From: Bacteroidales bacterium
GTDB lineage: Bacteria; Bacteroidota; Bacteroidia; Bacteroidales; WCHB1-69
Length of the DNA: 64,000 nt
Direction: 5' to 3'
Assembly (NCBI GenBank): GCA_017525245.1
Contig: JAFXTE010000010.1
Span: 1-64,000 of the forward strand
This document shows, piece after piece, positions 10,658 to 18,962 of the stretch; position 1 is the first letter of the stretch, and each line of letters opens with the position of its first letter. The position numbers and the translations under genes are program-made. The notes beneath the pieces were generated by a model. It saw only the letters and a program-made list of their open reading frames with translations. It did no database searches and was not told the DNA's origin.

Positions 10658-10695
10658 CAAAGATAGCGTGCGATTATGCCGAATCGTGGCACCCC
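10658..10695 (-). promoter_or_regulatory. Shared palindromic operator + -7 box, site 1
   Basis: The -7 box TATCTTTG is the complement of 10658-10665. Nine bases away is the palindrome read as TGCC-N7-GGCATA in promoter direction (10675-10691). It sits just past the end of the DnaB-like gene and fires towards hipB with a leader of about 140 nt holding no other gene I can see. Spacing is identical to the other ten promoter sites. Confidence 0.65.
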
Positions 10696-10702
10696 GCATT
10701 CC

Positions 10703-12055
10703 TTATATTTCCCCCTTCGACAGCTCCCACATCGAGCGCTCGCAGGTGTAGGTGGTCATCCGAAAGAGGTCGGGGATGCTGTAGCGCAGGTGCGTGCAGA
10801 GGGCGTGGACGAGGTAGCAGACGCAGATATGCTCGAACTGCGGGATGCGCAGCGGGCCTTCTGCCCAGGTCTGGCCGTCGTCGAGCTTGTTGGATTCGCC
10901 GTTGTGGATCGTGTGCGCGTCCATTCGCGAGAGTGATGACACCGCCCACAACATCTCGTTCCAGTGCGACCCGTAAAACGCATCCTCCTCCATCGGGAAG
11001 AGCTTCGGATCCTCGTAGTCGTGACAGTAGTTGATTTCCCCGATCAGATGGAAACGGTTGGCGCTGTGCTCGCCGATGTCGGGAAGCATATCCAGCTGTC
11101 GATTAAGTTGTTGCTGCTCTTCGTGGAAGCGATTCATCATATTCAGCAGAGCCTCGTTCACGTGCTCGAAACGGCGCACTTCGGCCTCGGTGCAGTGCAG
11201 CTCGAACATCCGGTTGAGGATGCAGGCGCGCTCTTCCAACAGTCGGTCGAGCACCTTTCCCGTGTGTGTGTCCCAGTCCAAGTCCCCATCGAAGGGCTTG
11301 GCCACGCGGAGGATTTCCTCCTCGGTAGTGGCAAGCATCGCGCGGAGTTTGTCCGTGTCCGATATCCCATGTATGTTCTGTTTCAGTGTCAGCGAAGCGT
11401 CCCACTTCAGATACTTCAGCTGCAGGTCAGGGACGCCACTCTGCCCGCACTCGGTGGTCAGCACCTCCAACAGATTCTTTTTGCCTCCGACAATATGGTA
11501 GTACTCGTCGCGGTGGAGCAGGCGCACATCGTCCACCCATTCTCCGATACGATCCCAATTGGGTATGTCCAGCAGGGTAGGGCGGTAGTCGTCGTGCATC
11601 AATACCGTGCGCCACAACTGCGTGAGTACGATGACAGCCACCTGAAGTTCTCCAGCCATCTTCTTCAACTCTTGGATGATATGCGCCATTTCCTCCCCAC
11701 GGTTCGTGAACGGTTGCGAGGAGGTCATCAGTTCCAGGTAGTCGATAATCACCCAGCGGATTTTCCGGGTTTCTTGCAGCTGGCGCACTTTCGAGCGGAT
11801 CGTGTCCTCGGTCATAGGCACCGTGTCGTCAAGGTTTATCCATTCGGGGCCTTTCCCGGTCGCGTAGTGCAGCAAGAGTTGGTCGCTTTTCATTTTGAGG
11901 GAGAAATAGACGGTGGGCAGATGCGCTTCCGTCGCAAGATGGAAGGCCATAGTGGTCTTGCCCATCCCGGGTCGTCCGCCGATTAGGTTGAGCGTGCCGG
12001 GCTGGTAGAGGGCGGACAGTTGAGCCAGGACGCGTTGGTTTTTATCGATTGTCAT
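10703..12055 (-). CDS. DnaB-helicase-like RecA-fold ATPase with unknown C-terminal domain
   Basis: A 450-residue protein. The first 230 residues resemble the DnaB C-terminal (RecA-type) domain: GTLNLIGGRPGMGKTT (Walker A), a strand-helix with YFSLKM, VIIDYLELM (Walker B) and VAVIVLTQLWR. There is no DnaB N-terminal domain. The last 220 residues are helical, rich in Glu and His, and not recognised. It is therefore not the replicative helicase but an accessory paralogue. Its promoter (12130-12137) carries the shared palindrome. One phospholipase-D-like copy lies directly upstream. Confidence 0.75.
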   Translation of the reverse strand: MTIDKNQRVLAQLSALYQPGTLNLIGGRPGMGKTTMAFHLATEAHLPTVYFSLKMKSDQLLLHYATGKGPEWINLDDTVPMTEDTIRSKVRQLQETRKIRWVIIDYLELMTSSQPFTNRGEEMAHIIQELKKMAGELQVAVIVLTQLWRTVLMHDDYRPTLLDIPNWDRIGEWVDDVRLLHRDEYYHIVGGKKNLLEVLTTECGQSGVPDLQLKYLKWDASLTLKQNIHGISDTDKLRAMLATTEEEILRVAKPFDGDLDWDTHTGKVLDRLLEERACILNRMFELHCTEAEVRRFEHVNEALLNMMNRFHEEQQQLNRQLDMLPDIGEHSANRFHLIGEINYCHDYEDPKLFPMEEDAFYGSHWNEMLWAVSSLSRMDAHTIHNGESNKLDDGQTWAEGPLRIPQFEHICVCYLVHALCTHLRYSIPDLFRMTTYTCERSMWELSKGEI

Positions 12056-12129
12056 ACTCTTGAATTTTTTTGCAAAAATAGTGTTTGCTGGACTATCCTA
12101 TAGGAATATGCTATTAGCAGACACGGCGG

Positions 12130-12166
12130 CAAAGATAACGTGCCGGTGTGCAAGAGTATGGCATAG
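12130..12166 (-). promoter_or_regulatory. Shared palindromic operator + -7 box, site 2 (DnaB-like gene)
   Basis: The -7 box TATCTTTG is the complement of 12130-12137. The palindrome at 12147-12166 reads CTATGCC-N7-TGCACA in promoter direction, exactly 9 bp upstream of the box. It drives the DnaB-like ATPase gene starting at 12055, with a leader of about 75 nt. Confidence 0.75.
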
Positions 12167-12174
12167 CGGAACAA

Positions 12175-12687
12175 TCACGCTATCGGGTCCCCGCAGTACT
12201 TCCGCCGCAGGCATTTCGTGCAGTGCAGTCCCATCCATACCTCGTCGAACTGCTGCATGGCTTGACGCACCAGTTCGGGTTCGTCGGTGAGGAGGCCCGC
12301 CTCGAAGTTGCGGGTGTTGGTTCCCTTCATCCCGATGCCCGCGCCGGTGAGGTTGGCGCTGCCGAAATAGACCGTGCCGCCGTCAAAGACCAGCATCTTA
12401 AAGTGGACCCGCGGACAAAGCACCCGTTCCAGCCCGCTTGCCAACGACGGGTACTTGTCGAAGTCCTCGCGGAAGGCGGGACCCGGTTCCTTGGCGTGGA
12501 TGAGGCGCACCTCCACGCCTTTGCGCACCAACTGTGCCAGTACCGCGAGGAACGGCAGCGTGCCGTCCCCGACTTTCACGTAGAGGTCCTTGATGTCGGC
12601 GGTGCCAATCCACAGCGACTTCCTGACGGAGGCCACACGGGAGAGGACGAGGTTGTAATGGTCGGTGTTGGAAATGTAGGTGAGCAT
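12175..12687 (-). CDS. Phospholipase-D-like protein, copy 1 of 3
   Basis: A 170-residue protein with a single PLD catalytic motif (HFKMLVFDG, then GSANLTGAG; the H-x-K-x4-D form) and a C-terminal Cys cluster (LHCTKCLRRKYCGDP) that could bind zinc. A one-motif PLD protein would dimerise to make an active site, as in Nuc-type nucleases. It is cytoplasmic by sequence (no signal peptide), so a nuclease is likelier than a lipase. It is nearly identical to 25069-25581 and 41589-42101. It follows the AAA/DUF4143 gene by 14 bp and may be co-transcribed with it. Confidence 0.85.
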   Translation of the reverse strand: MLTYISNTDHYNLVLSRVASVRKSLWIGTADIKDLYVKVGDGTLPFLAVLAQLVRKGVEVRLIHAKEPGPAFREDFDKYPSLASGLERVLCPRVHFKMLVFDGGTVYFGSANLTGAGIGMKGTNTRNFEAGLLTDEPELVRQAMQQFDEVWMGLHCTKCLRRKYCGDPIA

Positions 12688-12701
12688 AATACAAGTTGGG
12701 G

Positions 12702-14051
12702 TTATAACAGAGGTGTCATGTAGATCGGCAGGAATGTGATGCCATCTACCACCTTATAGTCCGCAGCATGAAGTACTGTGGGGGTCGTTATATGATTTCC
12801 AAACTTCTTCATACATTTTGTCAAAGAAGACAGCGTATAATTTTTGCCACTTTTGACTTCTACAGGTCGGATATTGTGGCGGCTGGTGACCTTTTCTTTC
12901 TGAAGCAGGAAATCAATTTCCATACGGTTTTCAGCATTTTCTTTGTCGTAATTGTTGTAGAAAAACAGCTTATTGTCTGCCGCTTTAAGCATCTGTGCCA
13001 CAATGTTCTCCACCAACATTCCCTCATTGATTTCCAGTTTGTCGAACATCAGTTTCTGGTAGATTTCGTTGCTGACGATGCCTCTGGCGTTGAAAGCTAA
13101 CGAGATGAGCAGCCCCGTGTCGCAGAAATAGCATTTTAGTGTGGTGCGTTCTTCGTTGAGTTGCAGGCCGATGTTCGGTGCAGTGGTATTGTAACAGATA
13201 TTGGCGATGCGTGCATCGTCGAGCCAAAAGAAAGCGCTGTCATATTCCCGCATCCGGGCTTCGTCCTTCAGGGCCGACAATGTGAATTTCTTTTCGTGTT
13301 TCTGGAGTTGGCCGGGGATGGCATCATAAATGGCCTCGACGCGGGCCAAGGCGGGACCTGCATATTTCTTGATGTCGTTTTTGTAGAGATGCAGAATCCG
13401 CCGTTTGACTGCATCCACTTTCTTGAAATCCTTAGACTGGACATATTCGGCCACGGCCTGCGGCATACCACCTACAATCATGTATTGGCGGAAATAGTGC
13501 ATAGCATCGCGATGGAAGTCGCCCATGGGCTTTTGTTGTTCAAACAGCTTCTGGATGTATGGCATCAGCACCTCGTTTCCCATAGCCCAAAGGAATTCCT
13601 CGAAATCCATCGGATACATATCAATACCGGCCTCTTCGGAAGGGATGACAATGTTCTCCACGTTCTTCTTTATGGAAATGAGCGAGCCTGTCTCCAGATA
13701 GTCGAAACGGTGGTCGGCGACCAGCGTCTTGATGGCTTCTCGGGCACGGGGACATTTCTGCACTTCGTCAAAAATGATGAGCGACTTGCGTGGTGTGAGT
13801 GTCTTTTTGTAATGGAGTTGTATGTTTTGAAGTAGTGTGTCCACGTCTTCCAAATAATCATCGAACCATGACTTGACTCTGGCCGGTGCTTTGCTGAAAT
13901 CAATCATGATATAGGATTCGTACTCGTTGCGGGCAAACTCCTCGGCGATATAGCTTTTCCCGATACGCCTGGCTCCCTCAATGAGTAACGCGGTTTTACC
14001 ATCCTGTTCTCGTTTCCATTGGACTAATTTGTCATAGATTTTCCGTTTCAT
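12702..14051 (-). CDS. AAA ATPase with DUF4143-type C-terminal domain
   Basis: A 449-residue protein. The Walker A motif is LLIEGARRIGKS (residues 23-33) and Walker B is KSLIIFDEVQKCP. The C-terminal half has the restriction-endonuclease-like strand pattern of DUF4143 (F-Y-N-N-Y, MEIDFLLQK, RPVEVKSGKNY). The family is very common and expanded in Bacteroidetes and archaea, often in variable islands; its function is not settled. The start is preceded by a -7 box (TATTTTTG, complement of 14116-14123). Confidence 0.88.
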   Translation of the reverse strand: MKRKIYDKLVQWKREQDGKTALLIEGARRIGKSYIAEEFARNEYESYIMIDFSKAPARVKSWFDDYLEDVDTLLQNIQLHYKKTLTPRKSLIIFDEVQKCPRAREAIKTLVADHRFDYLETGSLISIKKNVENIVIPSEEAGIDMYPMDFEEFLWAMGNEVLMPYIQKLFEQQKPMGDFHRDAMHYFRQYMIVGGMPQAVAEYVQSKDFKKVDAVKRRILHLYKNDIKKYAGPALARVEAIYDAIPGQLQKHEKKFTLSALKDEARMREYDSAFFWLDDARIANICYNTTAPNIGLQLNEERTTLKCYFCDTGLLISLAFNARGIVSNEIYQKLMFDKLEINEGMLVENIVAQMLKAADNKLFFYNNYDKENAENRMEIDFLLQKEKVTSRHNIRPVEVKSGKNYTLSSLTKCMKKFGNHITTPTVLHAADYKVVDGITFLPIYMTPLL

Positions 14052-14123
14052 AAATCACGTTTCCTAAGTTTTTCAAATAGGTGTTTCTACACCTTTCCAA
14101 GATTTTTTGAGAATGCAAAAATA

Positions 14124-14451
14124 CACATTTCCGCGATTTTTGCAATATCTGCAAAGTTTTTCTTTAACTCAAGTTTCGCAAGTATGCCTCAGACTGTTTG
14201 AGGAAATTTGTCTTTGGTCGTAGGAGATTTTGCCAGTTCCTGCCGTCACTGGCGGAATGGTGCGCCACATTCAAGGAAAAAGGGGGAAGAAGGTGCTCAC
14301 CATTCCGCCGAGAACGCAGTGAGCGAGCGGAATCTCCAACGGAAAATTACGAACACACGCCAACAGATGCAACAAAAAGAGCTTACGAAACTTAAAGCTT
14401 TAATTACGCAAAATGCGTAACGCAAAATGTGTAAAATGTTTTTTGGCAAAT
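14124..14451. repeat. Gene-free stretch with a REP-like palindromic element
   Basis: No supported gene. GGCGGAATGGTG (14251-14262) and CACCATTCCGCC (14298-14309) form a perfect 12-bp inverted repeat with a 35-nt loop. The following AGCGGAATCTCC (about 14326-14337) is a word also found in the elements near 36706 and 38189. The short open frames here run straight through the palindrome and are not credible. Confidence 0.5.
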
Positions 14452-14520
14452 CTACTCTTCGAAGCTCATGAGCCCGCCGATGAGGATGCCGAGGACGAGG
14501 AAGATGATGACGGCCTCGTT
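14452..14520 (-). other. In-frame membrane-helix extension after the TAA of the next gene
   Basis: Directly after the TAA at 14521-14523, the same frame runs 22 more codons to TAG (complement of 14452-14454). It encodes a strongly hydrophobic segment (AVIIFLVLGILIGGLM) followed by SFEE. There is no good start codon of its own. It could be a C-terminal anchor lost by a nonsense mutation, an anchor reached by readthrough, or chance. Confidence 0.4.
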
Positions 14521-14979
14521 TTACAACTTCTTGTAAAAGACAAACACTTTTCTCGTGCCCTGCTCCACAGAGAAGTTGGTGAGCAACTCCAGTTGGCGGA
14601 CGTATCCGATAGAGCGTTCACGGATGATTTCAGTGAGAGTAGTGGTAACGGATTCATCTACGGGATTCTCGGAGGTGGTGATGACGAGGTCGGACGTGAT
14701 GGTGGAGCCGTTGAAGAAGGTGCTGACCTGCCGTTGCGCCTTTACCATAGCCACACGGTTCATATCCGACTCGGAACTGTAGTTGGCCACAGGCAGCACC
14801 ACTACGGAGAGGATGTACTCGTTGTCGTAGTCCTGCATCACTTTCACACCCTCGAACGGTGCGTTTCGGTACATCCGTTCCACAAACATCGACAGTTCGG
14901 TCTTGTCGTTGTTGAAGCCCTGGGCACCAGCGCATAGCGCGGCGAACAAAATTATTAGATTAATCAGAAGTTTTTTCAT
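14521..14979 (-). CDS. Secreted protein, unknown
   Basis: A 152-residue protein with a signal peptide (LLINLIILFAALCAGAQG). The mature part is about 130 residues of mixed strand and helix (VERMYRNAPFEGVKVMQD, YILSVVVLPV, FSVEQGTRKVFVFYKKL). No family is recognised. It is the last gene of a five-gene minus-strand run, 13 bp after the P-loop gene. The stop is followed in frame by a possible membrane helix (14452-14520). Confidence 0.65.
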   Translation of the reverse strand: MKKLLINLIILFAALCAGAQGFNNDKTELSMFVERMYRNAPFEGVKVMQDYDNEYILSVVVLPVANYSSESDMNRVAMVKAQRQVSTFFNGSTITSDLVITTSENPVDESVTTTLTEIIRERSIGYVRQLELLTNFSVEQGTRKVFVFYKKL

Positions 14980-14992
14980 AAGTGGTAGTGAA

Positions 14993-15406
14993 CTAAATCA
15001 TTTGAACAATTGTATTCGCGTCTTGCTCGTTGGCCTTTTTATGGTCGGATCGATTAACTGTCTTTGGTATTGGAGGATATACATTGTCATATCTGTTCTT
15101 CAAACGATTAGTGGGTACGTTGAATCTGTCATTACAAGCACACACTAACACCTCGCACCCCATTCCTTCGTAGAATGACATGGCGTGTACCACTTCGTAG
15201 GCAAAATCTCCCATACTGAAAAATGCTACCCTTTTAGTTGTATCTTCTTTGGTATAATCCAACACTGCTTCAAAGTCAGCAGAATTACCTCCTAATTGTC
15301 TTTTGGGATGGACTACAAAAGATTGGGAAATAATTGCATCATACACCATATTGATGGTTGTTGTTTTCCCGCTACTTGACGGACCATAAAGCATAATAAT
15401 TTTCAT
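14993..15406 (-). CDS. Small P-loop nucleotide-binding protein
   Basis: A 137-residue cytoplasmic protein that begins with a strand and Walker A loop (MKIIMLYGPSSSGKTTTIN), followed by FFSMGDFAYEVV and VLVCACNDRFNVP, which look like the later strands of a P-loop kinase fold. No specific kinase family is evident. It is the only cytoplasmic product inside a run of secreted proteins, so its relation to them is unclear. It is AT-rich compared with ligA or hisS. Confidence 0.65.
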   Translation of the reverse strand: MKIIMLYGPSSSGKTTTINMVYDAIISQSFVVHPKRQLGGNSADFEAVLDYTKEDTTKRVAFFSMGDFAYEVVHAMSFYEGMGCEVLVCACNDRFNVPTNRLKNRYDNVYPPIPKTVNRSDHKKANEQDANTIVQMI

Positions 15407-15477
15407 ATTTTTTCTATATTATTATTGTTTTTGTTATTATGGTTGATAACTAATTCAGTTGTTACTAATGGGTTGTG

Positions 15478-16794
15478 CTACTCTACAAAGGTGGGTTTGC
15501 CAACAGAGATACTTGTGACTTTAGAAATCTCATCTTTGGTGAAAAAAAGTGTGCCACTAATAGAACGGAGTTTGTCTGGCCATTCTTTCCAAAAAGAATT
15601 GCGAGGATCGGACTTGTAACATGGAGAATTGATTTTAATGTTAGAATCATTACCCCTTGACCAATTTATTGCTATTTCCCTTATTCCTGTAGATATAATA
15701 ATGTTGTAATATTCTTCAACAATTTTCGAGTATAAGTTATTAAGATGTTGAACTGATTTTTGAGAACGCAATTCAAATGCAGGAATTAAAATAACCTGCT
15801 TGCTATTTGCTAACCTTGGGTCAGCATCCCATGCACTACGCCCAGAAAGAGGATTAGTTATTAGCTGACAATTTAACCCCAAAGTCGCACATACTTTATT
15901 GCAATTATATGTATCTGTTGAATTCATTAATAGTCCTGTTTTGTCATATAAAACGACTGTTCCGGTAGTGGGTCTTGATGCATAGCCACTTCCCTTATAT
16001 TCATCTATTTGAAAAACTTCCTTCAGTTTATGTTCTATTGGAGCAAAAAAAGAAATTGGACTGATTGTAAAACCTGAATTGTCAAAATTTTGAAAATCAT
16101 TGTCATCCAACGATATATGCGAAGTCGTTTTGCAAAGAATCTCAATAAAATTATTCAAGTTTTCATTGGGTAGAACATTAACACTAAATTCAACGCCAAT
16201 TTTACCTTGATATTCTCTGCTCAGAACCTCCAACCCTTGACGAAACGCTTCATCAGCATTGACTCTACTTTGATCGATTATTTTCGGCTCTCCCAACTTG
16301 ATTTCATAATCAAACAGCGTTGGCAACATTGTCTCGAGTTGTTTGCAAAGATTCTCCACCGCTTTTTCTTCAGCTTGCTTGTCAAACTCCATCTTTTTGA
16401 TATTCATGGCGAAGAGTCCGCCTTTCAACTCTGCTTCCATACCTTTGCTTTCAGCGAAGGAGACTAATTTGTCAATACTTACCGTGGCCGAAAGGGTGAC
16501 AAACGTGTTACCGTTTGGCATCTTGTTTTCGCCCACATACTCGTACTTTTGGATGTTGCCCGAGGAAAGCGACACAATCTCATCCGCCACCAACTGATCG
16601 TTCAGCACTGTGGTGTTCGATGACACAAACGTGCCGTATGCCTGCTCGATAGCACTGCGCAAGGCTTTGAAAGTGGCTTCCTCTTTGTCCTTACCTTCGC
16701 CGCTCACAACTAAACTTACTACATTCTGCCCCCAAAGGGTGCAAGTCGCTATACACAAGGCGACAATGGTCATTATTCTTTTCATCTTTTCCAT
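15478..16794 (-). CDS. Secreted LPP20/FlgT-like protein
   Basis: A 438-residue protein with a signal peptide (RIMTIVALCIATCTLWGQ). The N-terminal region (residues 25-160: VSGEGKDKEEATFKALRSAIE, then FVTLSATVSIDKL) is the pattern of LPP20/FlgT-type domains, where a trace-element-like helix follows a G-x-G-x-x strand. The C-terminal 250 residues are unrecognised, with conserved-looking Trp and Cys. Base composition becomes clearly AT-richer towards the C-terminal part. It sits 27 bp after the upstream gene in the same operon. Confidence 0.6.
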   Translation of the reverse strand: MEKMKRIMTIVALCIATCTLWGQNVVSLVVSGEGKDKEEATFKALRSAIEQAYGTFVSSNTTVLNDQLVADEIVSLSSGNIQKYEYVGENKMPNGNTFVTLSATVSIDKLVSFAESKGMEAELKGGLFAMNIKKMEFDKQAEEKAVENLCKQLETMLPTLFDYEIKLGEPKIIDQSRVNADEAFRQGLEVLSREYQGKIGVEFSVNVLPNENLNNFIEILCKTTSHISLDDNDFQNFDNSGFTISPISFFAPIEHKLKEVFQIDEYKGSGYASRPTTGTVVLYDKTGLLMNSTDTYNCNKVCATLGLNCQLITNPLSGRSAWDADPRLANSKQVILIPAFELRSQKSVQHLNNLYSKIVEEYYNIIISTGIREIAINWSRGNDSNIKINSPCYKSDPRNSFWKEWPDKLRSISGTLFFTKDEISKVTSISVGKPTFVE

Positions 16795-16821
16795 ATTTAA
16801 TAAATTAAAGTTAAAAAATGG

Positions 16822-17880
16822 TTACCATACTATGTAATATTCTTGGCGGGGCTGATTATTTGCGTATGCAATTGCCACCTCTTTGGCCGCTTGTATCTCC
16901 ATCTTCTTAAGTTCCTGCGAGTTGCGGGCAGCTTCGCGCTCCTGCTGTACTCTGTCATTATATTTTTTCATTTGAGCTTGTAGTTCCATTTTTTTTAGTT
17001 CATGTTCGTTACGAGCGGCTTCGCGTTCTTGTTGTATTCTGTCATTATATTGTTTCATTTGGAACTGTCTTTCCTGTTCTTCGTCTTGGCGAATTTTTTC
17101 TGAGATAGTGCCGATTAACATTGTTACTTCATCTTGACAGTTGGCCATAGGATTTATTTGTTGAAGATAGCCGGCTGCCTCTTCTGCCCCTTTTTCGTCT
17201 TGCGATTTCGCCCATGCGGTTTGTGCCTGTTTTAGCAACAGAACTCCCTCCGCATTAATCTTGCTTTGCCAAATCTCCACCATCCCGTCTTGACAACGAG
17301 AGTAGCAATCTGTACCGATATTGGACACACATGCTAACTGGTAGATCGCTTCATCATACAGCTGCCGTTTGGCCAAATTTTGCGCTTCCGCATAAATGGA
17401 TTCGCATCGTTGTGTGTAGTACAATACAACCTTTCCTTTTGCCTGCTCCAGAAAATCGGCAATCTGTTTGTTGTTTTTCCGTATCTGCTTGAAAGCCTCC
17501 ATATAGGCTTTGGTGAGGTTGGTTCCTATGCCCACAGCTGTCAGAGAGGTGGAGGAGAAGAGCTTGTTATCTACTGCATCACCCACTTGTAACGTAATGT
17601 TCAATGTCTGCGAAATCCGTTGCGGAGGTCCTGCCACGATGTCCTTTTGCAACACATCCACCTTAGCGGTGAGAATAAAACGGTCGCAAATCACCATGTC
17701 AGCTGTTCCGTTTTCTGTAGCTATATTTTCGAGCTGGTTCTCCAGGAATTGTAACGCAGCCTCGGGAATCTCACTGCTTTTGGGCATATATACGCACAAC
17801 GAGACATTGGCATCCGATTGCGCCATCATATAGGATAGAAAGCCTGTCATTATGAGCATTATAAAGATTATCCTTTTCAT
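16822..17880 (-). CDS. Secreted protein with C-terminal coiled-coil repeat
   Basis: A 352-residue protein with a signal peptide (IIFIMLIMTGFLSYMMAQ). The N-terminal 130 residues resemble a CsgG/LPP20-like periplasmic fold (VICDRFILTAKVDVLQKD; SQTLNITLQVGD). A helical middle follows (Cys-rich: C-V-S-N-I-G-T-D-C-Y-S-R-C). The end is a coiled coil in which a 38-residue unit (MKQYNDRIQQEREAARN and MKKYNDRVQQEREAARN) occurs twice. It is flanked by 27-bp gaps, so it is part of one operon with the two neighbouring secreted proteins. Confidence 0.6.
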   Translation of the reverse strand: MKRIIFIMLIMTGFLSYMMAQSDANVSLCVYMPKSSEIPEAALQFLENQLENIATENGTADMVICDRFILTAKVDVLQKDIVAGPPQRISQTLNITLQVGDAVDNKLFSSTSLTAVGIGTNLTKAYMEAFKQIRKNNKQIADFLEQAKGKVVLYYTQRCESIYAEAQNLAKRQLYDEAIYQLACVSNIGTDCYSRCQDGMVEIWQSKINAEGVLLLKQAQTAWAKSQDEKGAEEAAGYLQQINPMANCQDEVTMLIGTISEKIRQDEEQERQFQMKQYNDRIQQEREAARNEHELKKMELQAQMKKYNDRVQQEREAARNSQELKKMEIQAAKEVAIAYANNQPRQEYYIVW

Positions 17881-17907
17881 ATTGTTGGTTTTTTAGATGT
17901 TGCTTTT

Positions 17908-18870
17908 TTACTTTTCACCCAAAACAAGGATAGCCTCGCCAAGACCACGAATCATCACTTTGGCGGTGATAAGAAAGGGTTCCTTTTTAAGGTATCGTTG
18001 CAATTGTACTGCGAAGGCGCGGGCATCCAAAGCTTTGCCATTGGCATCGCACAGCGGAATCATAACTTGCTCAAACTGGGCGAAATTCTCTGTGCCATCG
18101 GTGAGATTGTACTGGCCGTTCATCGTGTTGGAGGCCATCCATTCGTCTATCCAATCTGTAAGTTCTTTGTCATCAAACTCGGTTTCAAGATTTTTGTCCC
18201 AATTGTCCCAACATCTTATGGTCAGTACAATCTCCCTGCCGTTGGTCTCCATCCGGTTGTACCACGAGGTCAGTTGCTTGTCAAAAGTAGTAATATTGTC
18301 GCGGATAGTATTGGCTAACAGACGAGGGATGATCTCTTCGGAAGCGGAACTGGTGCCGCTATAGGTGGCGATGCGTTTGCTGGTGTAGGTGTCGAACGCC
18401 TCAATGGTGAACGAAACGGAGTGCCCGACAGCTTCTTTGTTCACTTTCCACCAAATCTGTAGCAGAATGTCCGCTTTCACGCGCCGTTTGAGCACATCCA
18501 ACGGTGATTCAGAAAGATAAGATCTGCTTGTGGTGCTGGTGGTCACGTTGTCCTCCTGCGCACGGGCAGTGATGGCTTTCAGTTCCTGTTCTGCATCCTT
18601 GACACTGTAGCCGAAATCGGTGAGCAACGCACCCACGTTTGCAATCACCATCGGCAGCTCCGAGTCCTGTTGGAAAGCGGTCAGATAGTCTGGCGTTTTC
18701 ACTTCCGTCCCTTGATTGTCGTAAGTTGTCATAAAATAGCGGGCGGCACACCAGTTGTCGCTTGGCAGCATGGTGAGGGTGGGTTTCTTGACGGAACCTT
18801 GTCCGTATCCATTTTGTGTGATGGCAGCGAGAATGCACAGCATCACCAAAAACATTGTTCTCTTTTTCAT
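17908..18870 (-). CDS. DUF6175-like secreted protein
   Basis: A 320-residue protein with a signal peptide (TMFLVMLCILAAITQNGYGQ). The mature protein opens with KKPTLTMLPSDNWC and has a strand-rich second half (ADILLQIWWKVN; VSFTIEAFDTYTSKRIATY), then a second repeat-like module (FAVQLQRYLKKEPFLITAKVMIRGLGEAILVLGEK region). I believe it belongs to the Bacteroidales DUF6175 group, which has no assigned function. It is the first gene of a three-gene secreted set, probably an envelope assembly or surface complex. Confidence 0.6.
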   Translation of the reverse strand: MKKRTMFLVMLCILAAITQNGYGQGSVKKPTLTMLPSDNWCAARYFMTTYDNQGTEVKTPDYLTAFQQDSELPMVIANVGALLTDFGYSVKDAEQELKAITARAQEDNVTTSTTSRSYLSESPLDVLKRRVKADILLQIWWKVNKEAVGHSVSFTIEAFDTYTSKRIATYSGTSSASEEIIPRLLANTIRDNITTFDKQLTSWYNRMETNGREIVLTIRCWDNWDKNLETEFDDKELTDWIDEWMASNTMNGQYNLTDGTENFAQFEQVMIPLCDANGKALDARAFAVQLQRYLKKEPFLITAKVMIRGLGEAILVLGEK

Positions 18871-18962
18871 AATATCCTGATATTATTGTACAAAAACTGC
18901 GCTACTTGTCAATTACAGTTAATTGTCTACTCTGTTGAACGCTTTTCGGCGAGGCGTTGGTT

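Noticed and set aside
10964-11986. 340-residue plus-strand frame antisense to the DnaB-like gene
   Set aside because: Shadow; the minus strand has Walker motifs and the operator-bearing promoter.
14198-14420. Two overlapping plus-strand frames of 65-70 residues
   Set aside because: They run through a REP-like palindrome and are rich in Arg and Ser; no start or promoter signal.
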